DNA from: CAYOBW01 sp964402115
GTDB taxonomy: Bacteria; Verrucomicrobiota; Kiritimatiellia; UBA8416; CAYOBW01
Direction: 5' to 3'
Length of the DNA: 37,258 nucleotides
Assembly: GCA_964402115.1 (NCBI GenBank)
Contig: CAYOBW010000034.1
Span: 1-37,258 of the forward strand
Part shown: positions 36,401 to 37,258 of the stretch, in pieces
Position numbering within the stretch: the first letter of the stretch is position 1
Layout of the letters: every line of letters begins with the position of its first letter
The notes under the pieces: model-generated
Databases searched by the model: none
What the model saw: the letters and a program-made list of their open reading frames with translations, nothing else
What the model was told of the DNA's origin: nothing
Translations under genes and position numbers: made by a program

Positions 36401-37258
36401 CCACGCGCTGCGCATTGCGCCACCCCAACGTCACGCGCCGGGGCGTGGTGTCCGCGATCGGGCTCGGCGAGCCCACCGCCGTCGTCGTGCCGGTCTCCTC
36501 GCTGCCGTTGACGAAGATATGCAGCTTGTCCGGCGTGCCACCGCCATCCAACACGCCGGCCACGTGTACCCACTCGCCGGTGTTGACGAAGCTGGCACTG
36601 GTCCGCGACCACCAGTTGCCGGCGGGTGCGTGGTTGTAGACAGCGATACGACCGCCGATCACGTACAGCAGCAACTCGTCATTCTGCTCGCCGTGCGACA
36701 GCGAGACAATCGCCGCGGTGCCGTCCGTCGTGCGCATCCACGCCGAGACCGTCGCACTGGTCGTGAAGCCCCACGGATAGAGACTGGTCGCGACATAGTC
36801 GTTGCCGTCGAAGCTCAGCGCCCCGCCCACCGAGACGCTCGTGACCGTCGGCGCCGTGAAGTCCACGTCGAGGGTGGTGACGAGGTCGTCGCCGTAGCCG
36901 TCGCGGTTCTGGTCGAGGGGCACGCCGGCGAGATCGCGCAGGCCGGTCGTCTCACCGGTGCGGGCGGTCAGTTGATAGAGCCCTTCGGGCAGGGCGCCCA
37001 GCAGCGTGAGGACGATCTGCGTGGCGCCATCGGTGTAGGCCGGGGCAAGCGCATAGACCACGTCGTCCCCGCCGCCCACCGCGCGGTCGGCGCCGAGGCC
37101 AAGCAGCGTGTAGGTGGCAGCAGCGCGCGCGCCGTCGCCGACGACGGGCGTGGAAAGTGTGAGGGTGAAGGTGGTCACGGCGGGATCGTTCGTGTGCTCC
37201 GGCGGCGCGATGGCCGTCACATAAGGCCCGGTGGGCGTCTCGTCAAGCAGGTACACGG
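1..37258 (-). CDS. Giant multidomain surface/secreted adhesin-like protein, internal fragment open at both ends
   Basis: One uninterrupted minus-strand frame covers every base: 12,418 complete codons and no stop. The register was checked near 5001, 7980, 11040, 13020, 16512, 20340, 24963, 30009, 33549 and 37254, and always falls on multiples of three. Translation gives coherent modules throughout (CARDB, LamG, SbsA-like Ig, He_PIG, PPC, beta-propeller, dockerin-like, YD fragment), whereas every other frame gives Arg/Ala/Pro/Gly-rich noise. The chain is rich in Ala, Gly, Thr, Val and Asp, poor in Lys and Cys outside 4380-9340, and almost all beta, as expected of an exported protein. Both termini lie outside the window, so signal peptide, secretion route and anchor are unknown. 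No enzymatic motif was seen. Role by inference: cell-surface adhesion or matrix. Alternative: a giant secreted protein used in contact with other cells. Coding status is nearly certain; function is inferred from domains only. Confidence 0.97.
470..1080 (-). other. Ig-like domain and SbsA-like domain (residues 12060-12263)
   Basis: Ig part (about 790-1075): PPTLAASLDRASDTGVVGDG-L-T-K opens like a BapA/Big_13 repeat, then VVEVDFGADGFVDGTLTADE (degenerate form of the DxDGDGxxD loop at 34200-35842) and SSVDLVLTLDAEAPVAALVT. SbsA part (about 470-790): GCVDVRWSDAGAAGLAADSF, LGGGLVRYWYNDDGDTLAEG, GAVQDLAGNGNATQAFAFTL. This pair resembles the Ig modules of the N-terminal side and suggests both ends of the window draw on the same module pool. 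Confidence 0.65.
1080..1615 (-). other. Jelly-roll, carbohydrate-binding-like domain (residues 11881-12060)
   Basis: LLNGLFDVADPTDAAFGWTA, GAGVLGEGQSVFPGFRQTFI, LPAGAQALQFTLVGLTLQTN, PGDAFEVSLRTAAGAVHALA, LLNIQPDGQVRFGNGVTVEG, PVHVLVDLTGLTAGTEVTLA, LDVIGFGAANSSVQVDDVAL. The 'NGxFxVxDPxxxxFGWTxxG' start, 'DAFEVxL' and 'SSVxVDDVxL' end are features of CBM-like jelly-rolls in secreted bacterial proteins; 'VDDV' is the usual last strand of this fold. Glycan binding is plausible but unproven. Confidence 0.6.
1615..1830 (-). other. Ala/Pro-rich linker (residues 11810-11881)
   Basis: Low-complexity sequence such as TTALAAAPAPASVPAAEPVA, PAAAVAPAVQPAGAAAVKPA and ATPPRVVAPSI. It is extended, has no predicted secondary structure, and separates the PPC/CARDB section from the jelly-roll. 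It probably acts as a flexible or stiffly extended spacer. It is the only linker of this kind seen in the window. Confidence 0.8.
1830..4380 (-). repeat. Four PPC domains alternating with three CARDB-like domains (residues 10960-11810)
   Basis: N to C: PPC (about 4015-4380; LATADDVDGYRFRIVSAGGV), CARDB (3655-4005; VTVRVQNVGLVASPACEARL), PPC (3275-3650; DRFESNNTRAQATNLG, DLDWFRFDLP), CARDB (2935-3270; LNLAVDEVQVTALPAGGAAA, LAELNESDNSA), PPC (2560-2935; SDVYRFRLLANGAADSVVRV), CARDB (2200-2555; GPNLVVDALALADEPVLDGT, VVETAETDNTA), PPC (1835-2200; PDASEPNDTQAAATVVALPA, DADWFQFALAG). 'xExNNTxxxAxxLG ... DxDWFxFxL ... GxYxxxV' is diagnostic of PPC. The strict alternation is unlike the head-to-tail CARDB rod. 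Confidence 0.8.
4380..5890 (-). other. Unassigned Lys/aromatic-rich beta region (residues 10456-10960)
   Basis: About 500 residues unlike the rest. A sandwich (about 5580-5885; FGQYVYGASLPNEFTLTLDR, VLLHKGYGGISYMPLVKQGN, STFEVILKWTGDSIAQTYKV) is followed by alternating-hydrophobic strands: LWLFGGSTLGVSYGSFFAFN, FGPRLGVTLFGFDIMLDIPT, KGFKLLLGFTYSVKLDPSIT, IPLFGGPLGVQLVLGLELGA, GLQVVAGLAGATVSLTGEFK. A helical piece (GDMIGKMRSEGFKSGLGQFM) and a charged linker (about 5060-5160; EEPDEPDLNDNPNTTKPAKV) divide it. The GC content is visibly lower than in the repeats. The strands have the two-residue alternation of outer-membrane-barrel or lipid-facing sheets, but I recognise no family. End segment: FDMITYKLFSSSLFKTDDVF. 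Confidence 0.5.
5890..6225 (-). other. CARDB-like domain 24, divergent (residues 10345-10456)
   Basis: APPDLAIVSAIRIADGKTKD, EIRVVYQITGKAPKQAYIGL, YLKDQLTGVVSGPVWQQALD, ERIELSIDLVPSTTSVYLVR and LDCRNEVEEVNEDNNETTLA. The start 'PPDLAI', the central 'WxxxL' and the 'EVNEDNNETTLAI' ending are CARDB, but the 'VxWTVxN' strand is replaced by VVYQITG and the YLSxD motif by LYLKDQ. It is far from the main array and closer in composition to the surrounding propeller and core region. Confidence 0.65.
6225..7935 (-). other. Beta-propeller 3, YVTN-like, with C-terminal extension (residues 9776-10345)
   Basis: YIVVVNSGHNYDAADKPRTD, GDSVAVIDPTLIKDSSGIVA, ARIAVGNGASDVAITPDGRW and AFVTNRVDGTLSIIDLISLR are classic YVTN blades. 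Later blades are longer and more irregular: YMIAIHPLDGYKQETDGTTV, LTDVEFTADGKAAYFTSPGR, PRPWGLAVSSDPSQPYVGVA, AEDVVFSRDSGYAYVLFNNT and DEIVVDPYNLYLFASYKGNN-A-V-F-V-Y-D. An extension (about 6225-6540) holds QPVENYIRMMVDAGSLGAFG and SAQLFDDFLKTLGTPDTWYV, part helical. Lys and aromatic content is higher than in the repeat arrays. Likely a binding platform. Confidence 0.7.
7940..8870 (-). other. Beta-propeller 2 and linker (residues 9463-9773)
   Basis: Blades (about 8180-8870): GLLYVIDAASGGIPGLRDEN, GVRAGLAYGGGYLYYADTSD, LLYAIDPVSFTICAGFQLPS, VQGVDALGYSYGVLYALDTQ, MIHQLDSSSGDLSASWQALD, LAVSGASLWAARADGVLLEI, ATDIAGCGDKLFVSDGSSIH and QLNLTTGAYVGAFTPTYNEK. 'LYxxDxxTGxxxxxF' repeats mark the blades. 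After it, DWLPRLLPPTGTHPTLDVDD and LPQPGQNPRTEERQIAGVTV form a Pro-rich linker that joins the third propeller. Two Cys residues are present here, unusual for this protein. Confidence 0.7.
8870..9755 (-). other. ZU5-like domain followed by poorly defined segment (residues 9168-9463)
   Basis: First part (about 9340-9755): GPTVVGAGGALVGNADGYTV, GIPAGALAGNVTVTVTTLGL, FVFGNALRLDLQGVVPAEGL and RLFLFRPGKSLQADGSYVDM. The 'GGxLxxxDGxxVxIPAGALxxxVxVTVT' pattern is ZU5-like. Then come ASMAMRMGMIETDPETGKGF, FLYTTRVKPDGTVARKKITE, DRPRITSIEIVAAATDGSKP and ARIIVDAEGWDWGNLLNNLL; the RITSI start suggests an IPT-like fold, but I cannot assign it firmly. It leads into the second propeller. Confidence 0.5.
9755..10585 (-). 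other. Big_9-like domain and two Big_2-like Ig domains (residues 8891-9168)
   Basis: Big_9-like (about 10290-10585): NQAPVAVAGSAATYRNIGVT, VSHGLATLAGDGRTVAFVPE and AGYAGPAGFTFRAVDGDGLL. Big_2-like 1 (about 10030-10295): PVVAPGAVQALTVRGTFSDG, QFASTDTGVVLVSDRGLVWG and VGAGTAAIVLTADG. Big_2-like 2 (about 9755-10030): YPLSYTLAPGETRQMIIREL, YYVSNPALATITADGLLTAL and AVGEVRVTSITGD. The 'xFxSTDxxVxxVSxxGxVxGVGxGTAxI' pattern identifies Big_2, the bacterial Ig class seen in intimin/invasin-type adhesins. Confidence 0.75.
10585..10757 (-). other. Dockerin-type-I-like pair of EF-hand loops (residues 8834-8891)
   Basis: Two calcium-loop/helix motifs about 30 residues apart: LAGDVNGDESVNAADQVAFD (D-V-N-G-D-E-S-V-N-A-A-D) and GADADRDGQVTAADRRYLEA (D-A-D-R-D-G-Q-V-T-A-A-D), each followed by a short helix, with FGFVANQAPVA at the end. 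This is the dockerin type I layout: DxNxDGxVxxxD twice. True dockerins are normally terminal and bind cohesins; this one is embedded in the chain, so it may be only a calcium-stabilised joint. In loop 1 the second-to-last loop position is Asn instead of Thr/Ser, which is tolerated. Confidence 0.8.
10757..11180 (-). other. PPC-like domain preceding the dockerin-like unit (residues 8693-8834)
   Basis: GTRQFLGQAVSGTLAAGATA-Y-Y-A-F-R-L, ALSGRFALGVELLAGAGLTP and ALFTFSAGGVYVVAVRGATA-A-D-A-G-A-Y-Q-L-E-V-Y read as a PPC-type beta-sandwich (GTLxxGxxxYYxFxL ... GVYxVxVRGxTxxxAGAYQLxV). It overlaps loosely with the end of the YD segment and runs straight into the dockerin-like motif. Confidence 0.55.
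11130..11935 (-). other. Degenerate Rhs/YD-repeat segment, no toxin (residues 8442-8710)
   Basis: After VKTGGYATAATDVAATLDGV there is AIRRAYATVEALRGGQVGYG-W-W-L-V-G, the usual entry motif of Rhs shells. It continues with TFAPVLHSQSGVAWFTPAWT, YYARANGLPYNP, YAYRLTAADGTRHILDAQGR and, at about 11215-11330, two clear YD repeats: FQYDAAGRLVAVTAPDGGRV and LYQYDAAGNLSLVNDLRSGA. Only two full YD repeats are present, with none of the dozens that form an Rhs cocoon and no DPxGL core or C-terminal toxin. It probably serves as a beta-sheet module. Confidence 0.7.
11935..12505 (-). other. Two Ig-like/beta domains before the Rhs segment (residues 8251-8442)
   Basis: First (about 12230-12505): PPLVLVALTPSFPVPAGQSV, LDLTVGGQAVTLDSFGRFLY and VDGFRGTVETVLKVRD. 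Second (about 11935-12230): APAVALELPPAGAVLTAAAN, VVGSVLDTNLDSFVLDIAVL, LDPAALANGAYTLRLTARDM and TTTVERRIEVN. The 'G-x-V-x-D-x-N-L-x-x-F ... L-x-x-G-x-Y-T-L-R-L-x-A-x-D' pattern is typical of the Ig domain that precedes YD-repeat regions in bacterial surface proteins. Confidence 0.6.
12505..15090 (-). repeat. Nine putative-Ig (He_PIG/cadherin-like) repeats (residues 7390-8251)
   Basis: Nine tandem units of 90-117 residues at roughly 14815-15090, 14545-14815, 14275-14545, 13925-14275, 13625-13925, 13320-13625, 13050-13320, 12775-13050 and 12505-12775. Consensus: 'NxAPxLxPLxxQxxxEGxxLxxxVxAxDxDGDxLxFSAxxLPxGAxFDPxxGxLxWxPxxxQAGxYxxxxxVxDGxxxxxxxxxLxVxxVNxAP'. The fourth copy has an insertion (PGSAPVLLPDGSLDSSGPSA). 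The DxDGD turn and the N/D residues at unit borders suggest calcium between domains, as in cadherins; this is inferred. A second rod-like section of the protein. Confidence 0.88.
15090..15735 (-). other. SbsA-like Ig domain and a beta-sandwich of unknown family (residues 7175-7390)
   Basis: The first part (about 15425-15735) has PPRVAATDPVPHEVLHPGLH, LQVVFDADMLQDDSAAAVTR, HYTLRGTRNN, VTYDAPTRTATLWFDALAAD and TYQLAVARTVQSELGLPLAA, a clear SbsA-type Ig fold. The second (about 15090-15425) has LTFSNTRRDSAAGTVAFELV, LTNPHDYVLVAPFRVIFEGL, LARTITLLNPANLVLDLQPR, a beta-sandwich usually found between such domains and putative-Ig arrays. No function can be assigned. Confidence 0.6.
15735..16500 (-). 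other. Beta-propeller 1, NHL/SMP-30-like (residues 6919-7175)
   Basis: Repeated blades have hydrophobic-G-x-D-G turns: GPLGIAFSPDGASVYISGGA, NALYRFSLLGGRAGEPLAAL, VYDLAFDAGGRLWATTGGGP, LLELDPATGGLLGRYGDGI, VDGLALAPDGSLWGATWPAD, NVVRFDARGRAAVMFELAEP, NLLFVSHATGGALTVIDLVA and GDFLHVGPDGRLYLAQSTQV. Such propellers usually act as protein- or ligand-binding platforms. It is preceded by a linker with FTQLLLQVPARQAA and followed by an SbsA-like Ig domain, an order I have seen in other giant proteins. Confidence 0.75.
16690..17600 (-). other. DUF11-like repeat plus Fn3-like domain (residues 6553-6856)
   Basis: First domain (about 16955-17600): DYFGYGGALSTAVRLVGPQG, PLPYSIVFENPASAARPVAE, VRILQALDDDFDERSFRLGD, WVLTAIDPATGLALNDDKLG, LLLPNTDLTQHGIVSYTLKA, LPTGTALTASARAFYDQSAP and LDTATVTN. 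The 'PYxIxFENPxxAxxPVxxVxIxxxLDxxLDxxSFxLG' pattern is that of DUF11/DUF7619-like repeats common in very large bacterial surface proteins. Second domain (about 16690-16955): SGVTQYAVFVSVDDGPYETW, ALYEGVAGQSARFVVLAVDA and AGNVE, an Fn3-like unit. A short Pro-rich linker leads to the propeller. Confidence 0.65.
17600..18490 (-). other. Mixed beta/alpha segment with a helical island (residues 6256-6553)
   Basis: After a beta part (about 18135-18490; YSLTNVDTPYVHVEFGLPRL, ERLVFRTNLSGAPGLADVPW, GFTYDFINQGYAALTFTADV) comes a segment of about 150 residues that is clearly helical (about 17680-18135): YPELRRLLQEDPDFLKNLMA, YVSYQLDQAAQMRARILADN, GNAYLAYLTDAGLLRAEDEP, PLFASLMSTIAAGLLGDDAV and DLVAFFAQMRAWYG. 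It is the longest alpha-helical stretch in the window. I recall similar text in other giant bacterial proteins, always next to a DUF11-like domain, but know no name or function. The DUF11-like domain follows here too. Confidence 0.6.
18490..19060 (-). other. PPC-like domain followed by IPT/TIG-like domain (residues 6066-6256)
   Basis: PPC-like part (about 18730-19060): ALTLATGRELLYRVQAPANE, LEVKLACADDSGQNELYIRY and WYYILVRAVSDAAGTSATLK, the pattern of bacterial pre-peptidase C-terminal domains without an adjacent peptidase. IPT/TIG-like part (about 18490-18730): FGITEVYADTGGDSRYVTLT, LRGAKFDPAAIVKLVRPQF, KIIATFDLRAAPHGLYDVQV and LNPSGLQATEPYRFQI. 'xxxVTLTLRGAxF' and 'GLYDVxVxNPSG' are typical of TIG folds. 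Likely a spacer or interaction unit between the CARDB rod and the following segment. Confidence 0.6.
19060..20785 (-). repeat. CARDB repeats 20-23, end of main array (residues 5491-6066)
   Basis: Four copies at roughly 20322-20785, 19880-20322, 19470-19877 and 19060-19475. They have 'PPDLAVTAV' or 'AADLVVTAV' starts, 'SYTVTNRGAGAT', 'WxDYVYLSxD', 'VxHTGxLxxxGxY' and final 'EGNNATA' segments. Copies 20 and 21 carry long tails before the last strand (YAERYGEIDVVRPQEYPGWP and NPYGEPLPYPATYGAARLEG) instead of the usual short ExNN turn. Copy 23 lacks the HTG motif and has VGQGAPPTPTEGARLKTLLP. The 23rd copy ends the main array and passes directly into a PPC-like domain. Confidence 0.85.
20785..21345 (-). 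other. CARDB repeat 19 with helical insertion (residues 5304-5491)
   Basis: The CARDB framework is intact: PPADLEITQLTAAASALGG, SWTVANNGTNQ, WADVVYLSTDDSLDDGKGEA, PHTGTLLPGAAYSVDATFTL, HFIVQTNADPRKILI and finally YTNNNTRSAPC. Before the last strand, at about 20840-21020, there is an extra segment of about 55 residues (TFLSDLFEEVNGIFERAEQK, LGKPLAQARRSDIANLSSAD, LLWILCGEGNIGFVGVWEG). It is predicted helical from its Leu/Ile/Glu/Arg periodicity, and one Cys is present. No other repeat has it. It could be an inserted small interaction motif; no family was recognised. Confidence 0.75.
21345..23265 (-). repeat. CARDB repeats 14-18, more divergent (residues 4664-5304)
   Basis: Five copies at roughly 22890-23265, 22525-22890, 22155-22525, 21765-22155 and 21345-21765. 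Each starts 'PxADLxVxxVxxP' or 'PPPxDL', keeps 'SWTVxNxGxG', 'WxDxVxLxxD', 'GxLxVGExYExxxxVxLP' and 'YYLFVxxDxxxxVxE', but loops differ. Copy 18 has an extra Arg/Gly/Asn-rich loop (ARSDARRPRGGENADVQIG) and a long acidic tail (YNGVWEQAFDVNLNPKIPND). These are less Ala-rich than copies 7-10 and look like an older part of the array. Confidence 0.85.
23265..25822 (-). repeat. CARDB repeats 7-13 (residues 3812-4664)
   Basis: Seven tandem CARDB domains at roughly 25455-25822, 25100-25455, 24740-25097, 24375-24737, 24000-24372, 23640-23999 and 23265-23640. Copies 8-10 are very close to one another and to copy 5, sharing TAPAAxxWGETVTVSWTVRN, W-x-D-A/S-I/V-Y-L-S and AETDETDNVRALAL. Copies 11-13 switch to a 'LGxFxHxGAL-xAGxxYxxxxxVxLP' middle, and the acidic end becomes 'ExxGERGNQ' or 'EHTAEGNN'. 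The gradual change suggests successive rounds of unit duplication. Structure and role as for repeats 1-5. Confidence 0.9.
25825..26785 (-). other. Beta island 2: NEW3-like sandwich plus 'AWSYGWS' beta domain (residues 3491-3811)
   Basis: First part (about 26365-26785): APDLLARSSLAAAFTGAHVY, TFIVRLQNRGVAAETFLLNA, WTAAWYDAAAGGSPITAALT and WQELRVEVTAGD, a sandwich resembling the NEW3/COG1470-type domains that accompany CARDB. Second part (about 25825-26362): ENPAWAWSYGWSAAAGGAF, GLDVWRGN, PGQLSLQPGPAGQVAVLRWT, ATVHVLLNGVALYEGTLDG and QAGDTLDFVVGPNGAN. That combination is a module I know from PEP-CTERM-type and other exported bacterial proteins, probably carbohydrate-binding-like; I cannot assign a ligand. 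CARDB resumes immediately afterwards. Confidence 0.6.
26785..27160 (-). other. CARDB repeat 6, isolated (residues 3366-3491)
   Basis: A single CARDB domain between the two beta islands: RIADLVAEALRAPAAVAWGQ, WDVANRGNRDTTGAWLDEVY, FSADAAWDAGDTLL, YTGSAEITIPGG, WYLLVVTDRAAAQVDADRAN. The motif order and length match its neighbours, so it belongs to the same repeat family and was separated by insertion of the islands or left behind by rearrangement. Confidence 0.85.
27160..28313 (-). other. Beta island 1: SbsA-like Ig, inserted FESG-type beta-sandwich, SbsA-like Ig (residues 2982-3366)
   Basis: Two SbsA-like domains (about 28025-28313, with VGSVTVAFNEPIAAASF and DILDLAGNRL; about 27170-27480, with SAITVSFNEALDPASFGADD and DLAGNPMNQNGNGTNGE) flank a separate domain at about 27520-28025. 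The middle domain has ADFESGAGSEWSD, FLGSFANLTDTLTVANLTAH, VVWDLYVLASWDGNSSG, DYWGFTVDGR, FSNFDYGNQSYPG and ESWGLDNVRV. I recognise that set as a lectin-like beta-sandwich module common in large secreted bacterial proteins; it has no firm functional name. The island separates CARDB repeats 5 and 6. Confidence 0.65.
28315..30150 (-). repeat. CARDB repeats 1-5 (residues 2369-2981)
   Basis: Five tandem CARDB/APHP (cell-adhesion-related) Ig-like domains of about 120 residues, at roughly 29775-30150, 29405-29775, 29045-29405, 28682-29042 and 28315-28680. Each has 'PDLVVxxxxAPAxxxxGxxV', 'VxWTVRNxG', 'WxDxVYLSxDxxLDxGDxLL', an AAYTLTRTITIP-type strand, 'YLLFVTDxxGxxxExxExNN' and a final hydrophobic strand. 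Copies 3 and 4 read W-L/N-D-R-V-Y-L-S-D-D, others S-A-D. The regular spacing with essentially no linkers gives a rod of stacked Ig folds. CARDB domains are associated with cell adhesion; no ligand is predictable. Confidence 0.9.
30160..33540 (-). repeat. Four tandem glycine-rich repeats of about 280 residues (residues 1239-2366)
   Basis: Four units lie at about 32640-33540, 31800-32640, 30930-31800 and 30160-30930. Each has a beta-strand stem (NLIAVGGATVLCRGANTGAQ type, then 'VxAGxGVTLxAGxVTV') and then a glycine-rich body with ordered landmarks: FTADGQGY, GPGGAAGYSGGGYGG, LGSSGGNxxxxxGGAGGG, the IRLxVxGTLxLDGxISANG strand, SHAGxGxGGxLWVTxGVL and AGGGGGGRIAVYY. The rungs look like a parallel beta-helix or beta-solenoid with glycine-packed loops. 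The DNA is also similar: each AGGGGGGRIAVY segment is encoded by a plus-strand (gcc)n run, near 30270, 31070, 31960 and 32760. Similar glycine-rich repeats occur in other large bacterial surface proteins; the function is unknown, probably structural. Confidence 0.85.
33543..34195 (-). other. Two SbsA/Big_5-like Ig domains with NQDGD tails (residues 1021-1238)
   Basis: Two consecutive domains. The first (about 33895-34195) has QVRFSEAVDPATFTPGDARL and ends DLAGNLLNQDGDALNGEAG. The second (about 33543-33895) has LQVAFSQALDDATLTAAAI and ends NAAGVALNQDGDAVAGEVD. 'VxFSEAxDPxTF' followed by 'DLAGNxxNQDGDxxNGE' is a recognisable SbsA-type Ig signature. The acidic tail resembles a calcium-binding loop and probably rigidifies the interdomain joint. 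Confidence 0.75.
34200..34835 (-). other. SbsA-like domain plus Ca-loop Ig domain, second copy of duplicated block (residues 808-1019)
   Basis: The SbsA-like part (34530-34835) has LRVRFNDLNGLDAATVATL, VQYDAATQTATLWT and YYRVRVAGAAGILDAAGNRL. The Ig part (34200-34529) starts TADLQAGSDTGSSDQDNLTF and carries VNKRGVLRVDFDGDGAADL, again a DxDGDGxxD-type loop, then ends LTVTIDTRGPTGVVV. Order and motifs match 35520-36155, so the LamG-SbsA-Ig unit of about 1.3 kb has been duplicated in tandem. Confidence 0.7.
34836..35517 (-). other. LamG/concanavalin-like domain 2 (residues 580-807)
   Basis: A second LamG_3-type domain: LVFDGANDYVLVN start, GALTLEAWLRFD strand, WYHVAGTFDGATACVYVNGA turn and strand, GTLTDIRLWNVARAAGDI, and GLAGYWRLDEA near the end, followed by NANNGTLGG. 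It is slightly longer than copy 1 owing to an Asp/Glu/Ser-rich insertion around YSASGEGSSDEDQLYFDLWD. Same likely role as copy 1: ligand recognition outside the cell. Confidence 0.85.
35520..35842 (-). other. Bacterial Ig-like domain with Ca-loop-like motif (residues 472-579)
   Basis: Begins ALDLQAGSDSGVSDSDNLTN, the standard opening of BapA/Big_13-type Ig repeats. It then has VNKDGTLELDYDGNGTVDE, in which D-Y-D-G-N-G-T-V-D fits the DxDGxGxxD calcium-loop pattern, and ends LAVTSDTTGPTVAAV. A paralogous copy lies at 34200-34529 and a degenerate relative at about 790-1075. Calcium binding is inferred from the motif only. Confidence 0.65.
35845..36155 (-). other. SbsA-like Ig domain (residues 368-471)
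   Basis: Short beta-sandwich with TRVRVTYADTGRMNASSVEN, then VRYDAATQTALLTF and FYRLTINAAAGGVRDAAGNAL. The 'VRDAAGNxLLDGxDY' ending is the usual closing strand of SbsA-type Ig domains. It aligns segment by segment with the domain at 34530-34835, so both belong to a duplicated block. Confidence 0.7.
36225..36831 (-). other. LamG/concanavalin-like domain 1 (residues 142-344)
   Basis: This is a jelly-roll of the LamG_3 type. It opens with ALSFDGNDYVATSL, continues with TTSATVSAWMRTTDG, then EWVHVAGVLDG, KLHIFVNGSEE and FVGLMDEVRVWDHALTAAEI, and closes with GLAAYWRLDDG. These are the diagnostic segments of the family in order: the FDG(x)DYV start, the AW(x)R strand, the WxHVAxxxDG turn, the hydrophobic strand before NG, and the DEVRVWxxAL strand. 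Domains of this class bind glycans or proteins on cell surfaces, often with calcium; no specific ligand can be read from the sequence. It is paired with a second copy at 34836-35517. Confidence 0.85.
36860..37256 (-). other. SbsA/Big_5-like Ig domain, N-terminal edge of window (local residues 1-133)
   Basis: The first visible module has the pattern of bacterial SbsA/CopC-like Ig domains: a strand motif TFTLTLSTPVV, a variable middle, then the closing sequence GLRDLAGVPLDQNRDGYGDD. The Asp/Asn-rich tail (about 36880-36918) resembles a calcium-binding loop and recurs after other domains of this type further on. It is followed by TAPTVTSV, a typical inter-Ig linker. The domain is probably truncated by the window edge. 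Confidence 0.6.

Noticed and set aside
1..37258. Giant NRPS/PKS megasynthase
   Set aside because: Length would fit, but none of the condensation, adenylation, ketosynthase or carrier-protein motifs is present; the domains are extracellular beta modules.

Overview
The whole 37.3 kb window lies inside one protein-coding gene. It is read on the minus strand in a single frame whose codons occupy plus-strand triplets starting at multiples of three (37254-37256 is the first complete codon, 3-5 the last). The frame enters the window already open and leaves it still open: at least 12,418 codons (roughly 1.2 MDa), with no start, stop, ribosome binding site, promoter, terminator, RNA gene, mobile element or intergenic space. 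I checked the register at more than ten points from end to end and it never shifts. The long plus-strand ORFs and the other minus-frame ORFs are shadows caused by the very high GC content, especially at third codon positions. Residue numbers below are local: residue 1 is at 37254-37256, so the N-terminal side is at high coordinates.

N to C the protein is an almost all-beta chain of extracellular modules. (1) 33543-37256: SbsA/Big_5-like Ig domains, two LamG (concanavalin-like) domains and Ig domains with calcium-loop-like motifs, including a duplicated LamG-SbsA-Ig block. (2) 30160-33540: four glycine-rich repeats of about 280 residues. (3) 19060-30150: 23 CARDB/APHP repeats of about 120 residues, interrupted by two beta-sandwich islands. 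(4) 16690-19060: PPC-like, IPT/TIG-like, a beta/alpha segment, a DUF11-like repeat and an Fn3-like domain. (5) 12505-16500: a beta-propeller, two beta domains and nine 'putative Ig' (He_PIG/cadherin-like) repeats. (6) 9340-12505: Ig domains, a degenerate Rhs/YD-repeat segment, a dockerin-like pair of calcium loops, Big_9-like and two Big_2-like domains and a ZU5-like domain. (7) 4380-9340: two more propellers, an outlying CARDB and a Lys/aromatic-rich region I cannot assign. (8) 1-4380: alternating PPC and CARDB domains, an Ala/Pro linker, a jelly-roll domain, Ig domains and the start of a Big_9-like tandem that runs out of the window.

No catalytic domain, transmembrane helix, signal peptide or sorting signal is visible. 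By composition and domain content this looks like a secreted or cell-surface giant adhesin or matrix protein, with calcium-stabilised modules, glycan-binding-type folds and protein-interaction propellers. The organism is a GC-rich bacterium. The mix of CARDB, LamG, glycine-rich repeats and PPC is of the kind I associate with the PVC superphylum (Planctomycetota, Verrucomicrobiota, Lentisphaerota, Kiritimatiellota) or Omnitrophota, but the window cannot settle this. There is no multi-gene system here; the interest is the size and architecture of a single gene.
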